Made by a program: the position numbers and the translations under genes. A stretch of 64,000 nt of DNA, from assembly GCF_039634365.2 (NCBI RefSeq), contig NZ_CP155079.2, forward strand, positions 806,001 to 870,000, given 5' to 3'. This document shows positions 26,244 to 35,001 of this stretch, in pieces. Within the stretch, counting starts at the first letter, position 1, and every line of letters begins with the position of its first letter. The DNA is from Mucilaginibacter sp. PAMB04168 (GTDB lineage: Bacteria; Bacteroidota; Bacteroidia; Sphingobacteriales; Sphingobacteriaceae). A model generated the notes under the pieces. The model was given only the letters and a program-made list of their open reading frames with translations. It searched no databases and was not told the origin of the DNA.

Positions 26244-26396
26244 ATGAAAAACAATACTCAACCACAAGCCACCAAATTGATGAGTCAATTTGATAATGAA
26301 TTGAAAAAGTTACTAATGGCTGATTTAAAAGCATCTAAGCTAAAAAATCAGTTTGTTAGCAATCAGTTGCAGGTAAATACTGCTACAGCAGCTTAA
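26244..26396 (+). CDS. Small amphipathic protein, second of a paralogous pair
   Basis: This 50-residue protein starts MKNNTQPQATKLMSQFDNEL and ends NTATAA. About half of the aligned core residues match the preceding protein, including FDxELKxLL and a following Lys-rich helix; the termini differ. The upstream sequence (CTACATATACCT before ATG) resembles a stretch before the next ATG at the terminator, which suggests the unit was duplicated. It is followed by the terminator shared with lpxB. Confidence 0.65.
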   Translation: MKNNTQPQATKLMSQFDNELKKLLMADLKASKLKNQFVSNQLQVNTATAA

Positions 26397-26456
26397 TCAG
26401 CACATCTACCATCTACCTATATATAACTTCTACAACATCACCTATGAAAAAGATAG

Positions 26457-26477
26457 AGCTCCGCATATGCCGGAGCT
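26457..26477. terminator. Shared terminator between the small-protein cluster and lpxB
   Basis: AGCTCCG (26457-26463) pairs with CGGAGCT (26471-26477). T-rich sequence follows on both sides (TTTATTTGTTTT on plus, ATCTTTTTC on minus), and it lies between convergent genes. Confidence 0.75.
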
Positions 26478-27590
26478 TTATTTGTTTTGGGTATATTTAA
26501 TTATAAGTTCGGCTGTTTGGGCAGAGGCGCCTGGCTGCCCCATTAAGCCATCCAGTTTGTCATAATTAGCTTTTTGCTCATCAATATAACTGCCATTGTG
26601 CAGTAGGCGGTCAACCTCCAGGCTAAGATTTTCTACATTACAGTGTTCCTGAATAAGCTCCTTTACCACCAGCTTGTCCATTATAAGGTTAACAAGCGTA
26701 ATAAATTTTATTTTTAGAAATTGCCGCCCGGCCCATATCAAAATAGGGTTAGCCTTATATACAGCTACCTGTGGTACATTAAATAAAGCAGTTTCGAGCA
26801 CTGCCGTGCCCGACGCCACAATGGCTGCATGTGCATGGTGTAATATATCATAAGTGGCATTGAATAATACGGGGAGCTTTGAGCCAGCCATATATTGCTC
26901 ATAATATTGGGGCTGAAAAGATGGCGCTCCTGCAACTACAAATTGGTAGTCGGGATATAGCTCCGCAACTTTTACCATCACGGGTAGTAACCGGCTTATT
27001 TCCTGTTTGCGGCTGCCGGGTAATAAGGCAACCAGCTTTTTAGCTTCTAATCTGTTTTTTACAAGAAACTGCTCGTCTGGCTTAAAAGCCGATACGGCAT
27101 CCAGTAAGGGGTTGCCTACATAATCAACCTTCATGTTAAATTGCTTGTAAAAAGCAACTTCAAAGGGTAGGATGCAAAACAGGTGATCTACCACCTTTTT
27201 GATTTTATAAACCCTTTTTTGGTTCCATGCCCACACTTTGGGCGATATATAAAAGCAAACCCGTAAACCTGCAGATTTAGCAAAATCGGCTATCTTTAAG
27301 TTAAAGCCAGGAAAATCAATCAAAATAACTACATCAGGTTGCCATGCGGCAATGTCTTGTTTGCAAGCCCTCATGTTACGCAATATAGTACGCAGGTTGG
27401 CTGCTACCTCTACAAAGCCCATATACGCCATGGTTGAGTAGTGCTGTACCAGCGTGCCACCCCGTGCCTGCATCAGGTCACCGCCAAAGTAGCGAAAGTC
27501 AGCTTCCTTGTCTTGTTCCTTTAATGCTTTTATAAGGTTAGCACCATGCAAATCGCCGGAGGCTTCGCCGGCTACCAGGTAGTATTTCAT
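26478..27590 (-). CDS. lpxB: Lipid-A-disaccharide synthase
   Basis: LpxB is a peripheral inner-membrane GT19 enzyme that joins UDP-2,3-diacylglucosamine and lipid X to form the lipid A disaccharide. The 370-residue length is typical. Family motifs are visible: YYLVAGEASGDLHGANLI at the N-terminus, RYFGGDLMQARGG, MGFVEV, FYISPKVWAWNQKRV, ILPFEVAFY, YVGNPLLD, LLPGSRKQEI and the late ASGTAVLETALFNVP. The start overlaps the stop of the upstream small membrane protein by four bases. Its presence shows the organism makes lipid A, as expected for a diderm. Confidence 0.97.
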   Translation of the reverse strand: MKYYLVAGEASGDLHGANLIKALKEQDKEADFRYFGGDLMQARGGTLVQHYSTMAYMGFVEVAANLRTILRNMRACKQDIAAWQPDVVILIDFPGFNLKIADFAKSAGLRVCFYISPKVWAWNQKRVYKIKKVVDHLFCILPFEVAFYKQFNMKVDYVGNPLLDAVSAFKPDEQFLVKNRLEAKKLVALLPGSRKQEISRLLPVMVKVAELYPDYQFVVAGAPSFQPQYYEQYMAGSKLPVLFNATYDILHHAHAAIVASGTAVLETALFNVPQVAVYKANPILIWAGRQFLKIKFITLVNLIMDKLVVKELIQEHCNVENLSLEVDRLLHNGSYIDEQKANYDKLDGLMGQPGASAQTAELIIKYTQNK

Positions 27591-27853
27591 GTTAACCTTA
27601 TTTTAAAAACGAACAGAAATAATAACATACAGGCAAATGTTGCTATCATCACGCCACGGCCGGTTTCGTCGGCATTTTTTTTATAGCAAAGCCGGATGAT
27701 AAGCAAGTTTATGCCGAGTGCAACCAGGTAGGGGATAGCTGGTTTATTAAGAATAATTACGTTGGGGTATAACTTGCTAAATAGCAGCCATGCCGTTAAT
27801 GGCAATATTAATCCAAGCAGCAAGCCAATTAGAACAGAATTTTTACCAAGCAT
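27587..27853 (-). CDS. Small membrane protein coupled to lpxB
   Basis: The 88-residue product has three likely transmembrane helices (about residues 6-27, 40-56 and 66-86) and a short basic loop CYKKNADETGRG. It overlaps the lpxB start by an ATGA junction, so the two are cotranslated. This small gene beside lpxB recurs, as far as I recall, in related Sphingobacteriaceae, but its role is unknown; a lipid A assembly accessory is only a guess from context. Confidence 0.7.
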   Translation of the reverse strand: MLGKNSVLIGLLLGLILPLTAWLLFSKLYPNVIILNKPAIPYLVALGINLLIIRLCYKKNADETGRGVMIATFACMLLFLFVFKIRLT

Positions 27854-27926
27854 ATCATCAAAAGTACAATAGTAAGCGATTTTTAATGTTATTTTTAAAC
27901 ACGTAATTAATTGAAATTAATTTAAA

Positions 27927-28490
27927 ATGAAAAAACTGTTATTAATACTCACTTGCGCTGCAATAACCCTAACAGCTAACGCACAAAAATATGTACCGCA
28001 AATAAAAGCAGGTACGGTGCTGAATTACACAGCTAACGCCCGTGCCATGGGGCAAACCCTGCCTGCAATTTTAACCATAAGCGAACTAAATGCCCCTATG
28101 AGGATTAAGTGGGTCATTTCCGGCTTGGGCACAGGCATGTTCGAAATTTCTGCTAAGGCTATACAGAGCGGCAACAAAATGGCGCTTCGGGAACCTGGCT
28201 TTGACGCCGTAACCAAATTAAAGGATAACGAGACCCTGGCTTTCTTATCTAAAGATACTTTTAACAGTTTGCTCACTAACAAAGCTTTTGAACTGAACGG
28301 ACAAACCTTTACAGTTACGGAAAGTGCAACTCCTTACGTTTTGGATGGGAAAGAAACTGACACGTTTTATGCGGTAACCAAAAACGGTAAAACAAAGTTG
28401 TGGATACTCAACAGCGCTGATTTTCCACTCATTTGTAAAATTGAAGGCGCCCCGCAGGGAATTGACTTGACCTTAAATAGTGTACAGTAA
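27927..28490 (+). CDS. Secreted hypothetical protein
   Basis: The 187-residue product has a clear signal peptide MKKLLLILTCAAITLTANAQ. The mature chain is beta-rich with GTVLNYTANARAMGQTLPAI, KWVISGLGTGMFEIS and a final WILNSADFPLICKIEGAPQG segment. That last pattern is seen in Bacteroidota proteins with a DUF3108-like beta barrel, but the match is loose. No catalytic motif is recognised. It is divergent from the small membrane protein and lpxB, and sits between them and surE. Confidence 0.65.
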   Translation: MKKLLLILTCAAITLTANAQKYVPQIKAGTVLNYTANARAMGQTLPAILTISELNAPMRIKWVISGLGTGMFEISAKAIQSGNKMALREPGFDAVTKLKDNETLAFLSKDTFNSLLTNKAFELNGQTFTVTESATPYVLDGKETDTFYAVTKNGKTKLWILNSADFPLICKIEGAPQGIDLTLNSVQ

Positions 28491-28682
28491 CCAACGGCTA
28501 ACAGCAGAAATTTAGTGCTTTGCGGCAGCTGTTGCAAATTTAGATAACAGTAAAACAATGATTTGGTAGATTTGTAGTATAGGGTGAGTTTGCAGCCTAT
28601 ACATACCTCCATACCTGCTTTATATCGTTTAAGTTCCGCTACCTGCTGTAAATGCCTTAATATACTTCAACCTTTTTAGCCC

Positions 28683-29318
28683 ATGACAACAACGGCCGGC
28701 AGTACTTTCGAGCATATTTTTAACTTACTGAATGATTCGCAAACCTATTACCTCGTATTAGTTGATGACGAAGGCAATTACGCGCATTTTAACGAGTATT
28801 TTTTAGAAAAGTATCAGGCGTATTATAAAAATCCGGGAACCCGTTCGGCCCTTGCAGCTTTACATCCGGATGATCATGGTGTGGCTTACCAAACAAATAT
28901 GATGTGCCGGCAGCACCCACATCAAAGTTTCCAGGTAACGTTACGAAAGTTGAACGGCAGAGGAGGTTATACCATTACCCAATGGGACTTTAAAGCCAAT
29001 CTGACACTTGAAGGTAACATCAGCGGTATTATCGGAATGGGTTACGATATTACCGATTTCGAATCTCGACAGGATCATATTAAGTTTCTTACATCAACGC
29101 TTCGTGATGTGGCTTACAAGCAGTCTCATGTAATCAGGCGCCCGCTAGCCAACATAATGGGCCTGGTAGAAATACTGGAGGATAGCGAAATGGATGAAGG
29201 TGTTAAAGTTGTTGTGCAAATGTTAAAGCAAAGTTGCGTTGAACTGAGTGAGGAGTTTAACAGCTTCCTGATTAAAGGCAGTCAAGAAAAACCGCTTGGT
29301 TATGAGGAAGTAGAATAA
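28683..29318 (+). CDS. PAS protein with a dimerisation/phosphoacceptor helix but no ATPase domain
   Basis: The 211-residue protein has a PAS_3-like domain (about residues 10-130, with LHPDDH and SGIIGMGYDITDFE at its end). A HisKA-like hairpin follows with QSHVIRRPLANIMGLVEILE. That motif is the Bacteroidota H-box variant (SHxxRxPLAxIxGL), with the candidate phospho-His in QSH. The chain ends 40 residues later, with no HATPase_c domain. It may be phosphorylated by another kinase or act as a dominant dimerisation partner. The stop is clean and the next gene is convergent, so truncation by frameshift is not evident. Confidence 0.75.
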   Translation: MTTTAGSTFEHIFNLLNDSQTYYLVLVDDEGNYAHFNEYFLEKYQAYYKNPGTRSALAALHPDDHGVAYQTNMMCRQHPHQSFQVTLRKLNGRGGYTITQWDFKANLTLEGNISGIIGMGYDITDFESRQDHIKFLTSTLRDVAYKQSHVIRRPLANIMGLVEILEDSEMDEGVKVVVQMLKQSCVELSEEFNSFLIKGSQEKPLGYEEVE

Positions 29319-29374
29319 GCCAGTAAAACTGTTACACTTCGATACGTATCAATCTAACACCCTGCAATCAAGCG

Positions 29375-30142
29375 CTATAATTTCCAGCTATTGATATAAG
29401 ATATGGCGTGGTGTGCGGTCATATCAAACTGTACTGGTACTACAGACACAAAATTGTTTTCAAGCGCCCATACATCCGTATCCTCGCCCTGGTCATTTAA
29501 CTGAAATTCGCCGGTAAGCCAATAATAAGGACGTTTGTGTGGGTCCATTCTTTCATCAAACTCCTCGGCCCACTTGCCCTGTGCCTGCCGGCAAACTTTA
29601 ATTCCTTTTAATTCATTTCCTTTCGGAAAGTTTACATTAAGTAGTGTGCCTGCGGGGAGGCTGTTTGCCAGAACCTGTTCAGCAATCTTTTTAACATATT
29701 TGCTGCAGGGGCCAAAGTCGGCCTGCTGTGTATAGTCATCCAATGAAAAGCCAACAGATGGAATGCCCTCAATAGCGCCCTCAACCGCGGCCGACATGGT
29801 GCCTGAATAAAGCACGTTTATAGAGTTGTTTAAACCATGGTTAATACCCGAAACGCACAAATCTGGCTTGGTGCCTTTAAATACCCGGTTAACAGCTAGT
29901 TTAACACAATCAACCGGTGTGCCCGAGCATTTAAACATTTCTACACCTTCGTACAGGTCTACTGCATCTAATCGCAATGGTTTGCCGATAGTAATCGCAT
30001 GCCCCATGCCCGATTGCGGGCTATCGGGCGCTACCACCACAACATGGCCCAACTCTTGCATGGTTTCAATCAAAACTTTAATACCAGGCGCAGTTATGCC
30101 ATCATCGTTAACCACCAAAATTGTGGGCTTAGACTTTTTCAT
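29375..30142 (-). CDS. surE: 5'/3'-nucleotidase SurE
   Basis: SurE is a cytoplasmic metal-dependent nucleoside monophosphatase linked to stationary-phase survival. The 255-residue protein has the metal-binding start LVVNDDGITAPG (Asp13, Asp14), APDSPQSGMGHAIT, GTPVDCVKLAV, VSGINHGLN and YSGTMSAAVEGA, all standard for the family. In related genomes it commonly sits next to lpxB; here two plus-strand genes lie between them. The start MKKSKPTILVVND is unambiguous. Confidence 0.97.
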   Translation of the reverse strand: MKKSKPTILVVNDDGITAPGIKVLIETMQELGHVVVVAPDSPQSGMGHAITIGKPLRLDAVDLYEGVEMFKCSGTPVDCVKLAVNRVFKGTKPDLCVSGINHGLNNSINVLYSGTMSAAVEGAIEGIPSVGFSLDDYTQQADFGPCSKYVKKIAEQVLANSLPAGTLLNVNFPKGNELKGIKVCRQAQGKWAEEFDERMDPHKRPYYWLTGEFQLNDQGEDTDVWALENNFVSVVPVQFDMTAHHAISYINSWKL

Positions 30143-30404
30143 ACCGCTAAGTTAGTTATTTTAAGCTCTATGCTTTACCAAGAGGTAATTTGGTTTTTAA
30201 TGTTCACATAATCAGATGATTATATGTTAATGGAAAATTAATTTGCATTTAATGCAAATATTTTTGCTCAGGCCCGTATAAGTGGCAGAAAGCTATGCTT
30301 TTTGGCTCAATACAACTATGCTAATATTAAATATTTATTGAAAAGTTATATTTTTTGTGAAAATCATAAATAATTAAACTTTAAATTATAATTTGCTCCC
30401 TTTT

Positions 30405-31202
30405 ATGAGACCCGTTTCTATACCTGCGTATATCAGTAACTTCTTTTACACTAAGCAAGATCCACTACAAGTGAAGCAGGCTTATCAAAAATTGTATAAG
30501 GGAACGCCTGATGTATCTGTAGTTATGCCGGCTTATAATGAGGAAAGCACTATTGTACAAACGCTGGCGTCGTTGTGTAGCAATGAAACCAAGTGGTCGG
30601 TTGAGATTGTAGTGGTAAACAATAACTCGCAGGATAAAACCGGAGAACTGGTAAAGGCCTGCGGCGTAAATTGTATACTCGAAACAACGCAGGGTATTAC
30701 CCCCGCCCGTAATGCTGGCCTGGCTAAGGCAAGCGGCAAATATATACTGAATGCCGATGCCGACACCATTTACCCCAAATATTGGATAGAAGAGATGGTA
30801 AAACCATTGGCCGATAGCAGTAAACAGGTGGCTATTACATACGGCCGCTTTTCGTTTATACCGGTGGGTAGCACCAGTCGTTTTACTTATTTTTTTTATG
30901 AGTATTTTTCTGACTTTACCCGCTTATATAATACGCACTTTAAAAATGAAGCGGTAAATGTTTACGGGTTTAATTCGGGCTTCAGACGTGAGCAAGGGCT
31001 ACAGGTGGACAGTTTTAACCACCCCCCAGGTACCAACGAAGATGGTTATCTGGCACTAAAATTGAAAAATAAGGGCTTCGGAGACATGTTTCGTGTTGAT
31101 GAACCCCGGGCTATTGTATGGACAACAGATAGGCGCATACAAATAGATGGCGGCTTATGGAAAGCAACAGTAAAACGTTTTAAACGCGTATTTATTTCGT
31201 GA
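30405..31202 (+). CDS. Family 2 glycosyltransferase
   Basis: The 265-residue GT-A enzyme has PDVSVVMPAYNEESTIVQTL (nucleotide-sugar binding start), ENNNSQD-type loop VVVNNNSQDKTGELV, the acidic metal site NADADTIYPKYW, and late EDGYLALKLKNKGFG (catalytic-base region). A short region before the domain (residues 1-30) lacks a signal. It is the first gene of the exopolysaccharide region, followed by a receiver gene and the initiating transferase. The sugar transferred is unknown. ATG 30405 is chosen over a TTG four codons upstream. Confidence 0.88.
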   Translation: MRPVSIPAYISNFFYTKQDPLQVKQAYQKLYKGTPDVSVVMPAYNEESTIVQTLASLCSNETKWSVEIVVVNNNSQDKTGELVKACGVNCILETTQGITPARNAGLAKASGKYILNADADTIYPKYWIEEMVKPLADSSKQVAITYGRFSFIPVGSTSRFTYFFYEYFSDFTRLYNTHFKNEAVNVYGFNSGFRREQGLQVDSFNHPPGTNEDGYLALKLKNKGFGDMFRVDEPRAIVWTTDRRIQIDGGLWKATVKRFKRVFIS

Positions 31203-31326
31203 CAATATTATTTGTAAGAACCTTTACCGTATAAATTACGTATCAGGTATACATATATAATGATACAGTATGATACCTGCGATTAACAACCTTTTAAGCA
31301 CAACAAACACTACCAAATCCACACGT

Positions 31327-31737
31327 ATGGGATTCTCCGACACTGGGCAAACTAAAATATTAATTATCGAAGATGATAATTATATGCAGCTTATACTCAG
31401 AAAGTTCTTAGGTAAAGCCTATGAGTTAGAAATTTGTCCTTCGGCATTAGAAGCACTTTCGTTTTTACAAAACGGCAATATCCCCGATTTGGTGATATCC
31501 GATTTAAATACACCCAACCTGAGCGGACTTGATTTTATTGCCCAGTTACACAGCAGCGATTTTTTTAAGTCTATACCCGTTATCATCGTATCGGGTGAGG
31601 ATAGTTCAGAGGTAAGGGTGAGGTGCTTAAATACAGGCGCAGATGATTTTATTGTAAAACCTTTTAACCCGGCTGAGCTCGAAGCGCGTGTTAGAGCGAT
31701 TTTAAGAAGAATAGGAAAGAGCGTGCAGAACTTATGA
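31327..31737 (+). CDS. Single-domain response regulator coupled to the sugar transferase
   Basis: This is a 136-residue stand-alone receiver with IEDDNYMQ acidic pocket, phospho-acceptor Asp59 in LVISDLNTP, the switch in VIIVSGEDSS and a Lys in DFIVKPFNP. There is no DNA-binding domain. Its stop codon overlaps the ATG of the sugar transferase (ATGA). That transferase itself carries a receiver-like N-terminus, so pairing or heterodimerisation of the two is plausible. An in-frame ATG at 31270 would add 19 residues of low complexity; the start is uncertain. The cognate kinase is not adjacent. Confidence 0.88.
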   Translation: MGFSDTGQTKILIIEDDNYMQLILRKFLGKAYELEICPSALEALSFLQNGNIPDLVISDLNTPNLSGLDFIAQLHSSDFFKSIPVIIVSGEDSSEVRVRCLNTGADDFIVKPFNPAELEARVRAILRRIGKSVQNL

Positions 31738-32945
31738 GTGTTGACACATTTACCCACAAACGGCAAATTATTGCATTGATTAATTTGAGCGACGAGCTCA
31801 CCATGTCAATTAATCAATGTAACTTTCAGGATAGACAACTCATGCATTTTAAAAATGGCATGCAGATGTTCTCGGCCTGGCAGGAAGGTAAGCTAAATAT
31901 TGCAGCAGTTATTTCGCAAGATGAGGTTTTAGCTTCATCGGGTATTACACTGTTAGAGACTTTAAAAAAGAATAACATGCGCGATGTGCCGTTCTTTTTA
32001 ATTGTTAATCATTTTAACAGCAACCTGCGTAGCCTGGCGCTTAACGCCGGTGTAGCCGATGTTTTCAAGTTGCCGGTTTCTTACCAAAATATTGAAACAA
32101 GGGTAAATTTTTTGATTGACCACTGGAAAGGATTGCGCAACAATGTTGCCACCCGTACCGAAATTACTTATAAAGTGCCCGCAGGTAAAAGAGCGTTTGA
32201 TATGTTCTTCTCTGGTTTGGCCCTTTTAATGTTATCGCCGTTCTTTTTGTTGGTTTATATACTAATTAAGCTCGAATCGAAAGGTCCGGCGTTTTATTAC
32301 TCATTGCGTGTTGGTACGGGTTACCAGGTATTTAAATTTTACAAGTTCAGGTCGATGTATGTAAATGCCGACCGTCGCCTGAAGGATTTAAAACACCTGA
32401 ACCAATATGACACCGATGCCGCCGCAAAAAAAGGTGACGAAGGCAAGCAGATCATAGAAAACACCTCGCACCTGTGCAGCGATTGCTTAAGCGCCGGCAG
32501 GTGTCAGTTCCCCATGTATGCGGATAAAGTGCACTGGTGTGAGCGTGAGTATATAGATAATAAAAAGACAAGTGCCGGGTCGGCCTTCTTTAAGATCAAG
32601 AACGATCCGCGTATTACCCGTATTGGAAACTTTATTCGTAACACCAGTATTGATGAGCTGCCGCAATTGTGGAACGTTTTTATCGGAGACATGAGCATTG
32701 TAGGCAACCGCCCGTTACCGCTGTACGAAGCAGAAAAGTTAACGACCGATAAGTACGCCCTTCGCTTTCATGCCCCCGCTGGAATAACCGGCTTATGGCA
32801 GGTAGAAAAGCGCGGTAAAGGCGATATGAGCGAAGAGGAACGCTTAATGCTGGATAACGTTTATGCCCAAAACCATAGCCTGCGCAGCGATGTGAAGCTT
32901 ATACTCAAGACCATACCTGCACTTCTGCAAAAGGAAAGCGTATAG
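31734..32945 (+). CDS. Degenerate receiver domain fused to initiating polyprenyl-phosphate sugar transferase
   Basis: The 403-residue protein has two parts. Residues 1-130 follow the receiver fold but lack its key residues (the acceptor Asp position is VISQDEV; the acidic pocket is absent). From about 150 it is a bacterial sugar transferase: basic [19 protein letters not shown] membrane hairpin, [25 protein letters not shown] with the catalytic Asp307-Glu308 pair, [12 protein letters not shown] and [12 protein letters not shown]. Such enzymes load the first sugar-1-phosphate onto undecaprenyl phosphate. Between FRSM and the catalytic motif is an insert with Cys248, Cys251, Cys257 and Cys269. 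It overlaps the preceding receiver gene. Confidence 0.9.
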   Translation: MSVDTFTHKRQIIALINLSDELTMSINQCNFQDRQLMHFKNGMQMFSAWQEGKLNIAAVISQDEVLASSGITLLETLKKNNMRDVPFFLIVNHFNSNLRSLALNAGVADVFKLPVSYQNIETRVNFLIDHWKGLRNNVATRTEITYKVPAGKRAFDMFFSGLALLMLSPFFLLVYILIKLESKGPAFYYSLRVGTGYQVFKFYKFRSMYVNADRRLKDLKHLNQYDTDAAAKKGDEGKQIIENTSHLCSDCLSAGRCQFPMYADKVHWCEREYIDNKKTSAGSAFFKIKNDPRITRIGNFIRNTSIDELPQLWNVFIGDMSIVGNRPLPLYEAEKLTTDKYALRFHAPAGITGLWQVEKRGKGDMSEEERLMLDNVYAQNHSLRSDVKLILKTIPALLQKESV

Positions 32946-32978
32946 AAAAATATAGAAAATCAGGAATTAAGATGTATC

Positions 32979-33014
32979 AAAAAAAGCCATCCTCAAAAAA
33001 AGGGTGGCTTTTTT
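32979..33014 (+). terminator. Terminator after the sugar transferase
   Basis: AAAAAAAGCCATCCT pairs with AGGGTGGCTTTTTT (one G-T pair), ending in a T-run between convergent genes. The 130 bases after it hold no gene. Confidence 0.88.
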
Positions 33015-33144
33015 ATTGTTAGCGCGGCTGATTGCTACGCTGCTTTATTAGTAAAAGCTAAGATTTAAGCTCCTAATATAAGTTCAGAGTAATGGGTTTG
33101 GTAAACAAAGGTTCGAAGCTGAACGCTTAAAAACTCAAAATAAC

Positions 33145-33759
33145 CTATACTCGTACCCAGTCCTTTAACTCAAAATCATATTGTTTAATGATTTTGGCAG
33201 GGTTGCCTGCAGCTACCGAGAATGGGGGGATGCTTTTGGTGACTACAGCATTGGCAGCCACTACGCTGTGTTTGCCTACGGTTACGCCTGAGGTAATTAC
33301 GGCATTAGCTGCAATCCAGCAGTCATCTTCAATTACAATGGGGGCGGTTAATATCTCTTGCGTGTGAATGGGTTTGTTTACGTCACGATACTCGTGGTTT
33401 AAGGCACTTACTACAATATTTTGCGCCATAATTACATTGTCGCCAATGTTAACGGGACCAATAATCACATTGCTCATGCCTATCAGGGTGTTGTTGCCAA
33501 TCAGTACATCGCCTACACCGTTGTTAATAGTACAAAAGTCTTCAATGGTTGAGTTTTTGCCCAGCTCAAAACGGTTGAAAGGCATTACGTCTAACCGGGT
33601 GCGCCAGCGTATTTTTGAGCCCTGAGCCCGCTTATGCAGAAATGGGTTTACCAATATCTTTACCCAAAACCGCGGTGTTGCCTCACCCTTAGGTATAAGC
33701 ATACGGTGCACCATTTTCTTTAAAGAAGGGTTGTTCTTAATCTGATCTGTAAGCGACAT
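33145..33759 (-). CDS. Hexapeptide-repeat acyltransferase
   Basis: The 204-residue protein forms a left-handed beta-helix. Hexapeptide repeats run from about residue 65 (LGKNSTIEDFCTINNG, VLIGNNTLIG, VNIGDNVIMAQN) to about 170 (GVTVGKHSVVAANAVVTKSI), with the catalytic-type His in ALNHEY and the closing AGNPAKIIK. It resembles colanic-acid-type O-acetyltransferases (WcaF/LacA-like). Placed beside glycosyltransferases on the same strand, it probably acetylates a sugar of the exopolysaccharide. The exact acceptor is unknown. Confidence 0.9.
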   Translation of the reverse strand: MSLTDQIKNNPSLKKMVHRMLIPKGEATPRFWVKILVNPFLHKRAQGSKIRWRTRLDVMPFNRFELGKNSTIEDFCTINNGVGDVLIGNNTLIGMSNVIIGPVNIGDNVIMAQNIVVSALNHEYRDVNKPIHTQEILTAPIVIEDDCWIAANAVITSGVTVGKHSVVAANAVVTKSIPPFSVAAGNPAKIIKQYDFELKDWVRV

Positions 33760-33828
33760 CGCTCGTTTTTACGTTATATAGCAGGATAAGTTCCTGTTTG
33801 TAGCAGCTAAATTTCGTATAAAGGTAAT

Positions 33829-34998
33829 TTATTTTCGTTTAGATTTTTCCCAGGCTGCACTTTGTCCGCCGGCCATGTATCTGAAGATACCGCGTATCAC
33901 TGCATAGTTCATCATGCAAAAGTAGTAGGGAATGAATAGTATCTTCACTTTTATCTCGCGGCGCTCCAGCAGCCACCCTGCCAAGGCCATCAGGTAAAAA
34001 GCTGCCTGGGCAAATAAAAGTAACTGATAAACTAAGCCTCCGCCTGCCGCAACAATGGCAATGTTAAGAAGCAAAGCCAGTATCATTAAAAAGGGTACCA
34101 CCGTCCACCGTAATACGCGGTGGCTAATGTATTGGAACGATAACAATGGCTGGTTGAATGGGTTGAGTAAGCTCTTTAACCAAATGATAGATTGAATACC
34201 ACCTGCAGCAATACGTATTTTACGCTTCAATTCTTCCTTAACATCGGCAGACGATGTTTCGGTTGCATAAGCTTCCGGTTCATAAAGTACCCGATAGCCT
34301 TCCTCGGCTACCAACAGCGATATCATAAAGTCATCTAAAATGGCATTAGGCGATACCGGTCTGTACAAGGCGGTGCGTATACTAAACAATTCGCCCGCTG
34401 CCCCAACTACCGAGTGTAGTTCGGCATCCCAGGCTTTCAACTTCGATTCATATTTCCAGTAAAATCCTTCACCGGCGGTAGCATCGGCAGTTGCATCTAC
34501 CATTATACGCTTTTCGCCGGCAACAGCACCTACGCGGGCATCCGCATAGTGGCGGCAAATTTTGAGCAGGGCATCAGGGTTGAGATAGGTATTGGCATCA
34601 GTAAATACCACTACCTCGCTGGTAATTGTTTCCATAGCACGGTGTACAGCCGCTATTTTACCGCGCCGATCAGGCGAGTGCATTAATCTGATCTGCGGAT
34701 ATTCAGCCACCATTTCGGGTGTACGGTCGCTGGAACCATCGGTAATAAAGACAAAGTTCAGTTTACCGGCCGGGTAATCGAGTTCGAGCGTGTTTTTTAT
34801 CTTTTCGGCAATAAAGCCTTCTTCATTATAAGCTGCAATAACCAGGCTGCAGGTTGGCATATTAGCCATATCAACCACCGGTATCACCGGGGTGCCGCGT
34901 AGCTTGCGCTTAATTTTAATAATTATAAAAAGTAATATCCCATAACCTGCAAAGGCATAAAAAACAATAAACAGGCTAAGCCAAAATAGTATTTCCAT
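33829..34998 (-). CDS. Membrane family 2 glycosyltransferase
   Basis: The 389-residue enzyme has one N-terminal helix (residues 3-25), a cytoplasmic GT-A domain and three to four C-terminal helices. Motifs are LVIAAYNEEGFIAEKI, FITDGSSDRT, VFTDANTYLNPDAL (metal site), ILDDFMISLLVAEEGYRV (base) and ELKRKIRIAAGGIQSI, the R-rich equivalent of QxxRW. It is four bases from the next glycosyltransferase gene, so the two are cotranscribed. It probably extends or exports a repeat-unit sugar. Confidence 0.9.
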   Translation of the reverse strand: MEILFWLSLFIVFYAFAGYGILLFIIIKIKRKLRGTPVIPVVDMANMPTCSLVIAAYNEEGFIAEKIKNTLELDYPAGKLNFVFITDGSSDRTPEMVAEYPQIRLMHSPDRRGKIAAVHRAMETITSEVVVFTDANTYLNPDALLKICRHYADARVGAVAGEKRIMVDATADATAGEGFYWKYESKLKAWDAELHSVVGAAGELFSIRTALYRPVSPNAILDDFMISLLVAEEGYRVLYEPEAYATETSSADVKEELKRKIRIAAGGIQSIIWLKSLLNPFNQPLLSFQYISHRVLRWTVVPFLMILALLLNIAIVAAGGGLVYQLLLFAQAAFYLMALAGWLLERREIKVKILFIPYYFCMMNYAVIRGIFRYMAGGQSAAWEKSKRK

Positions 34999-35001
34999 AA
35001 A

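Noticed and set aside
26050-26396. Paralogous small proteins as RiPP or bacteriocin precursors
   Set aside because: They lack a Cys/Ser/Thr-rich core or leader cleavage motif, and no modifying enzyme, peptidase exporter or immunity gene is close.
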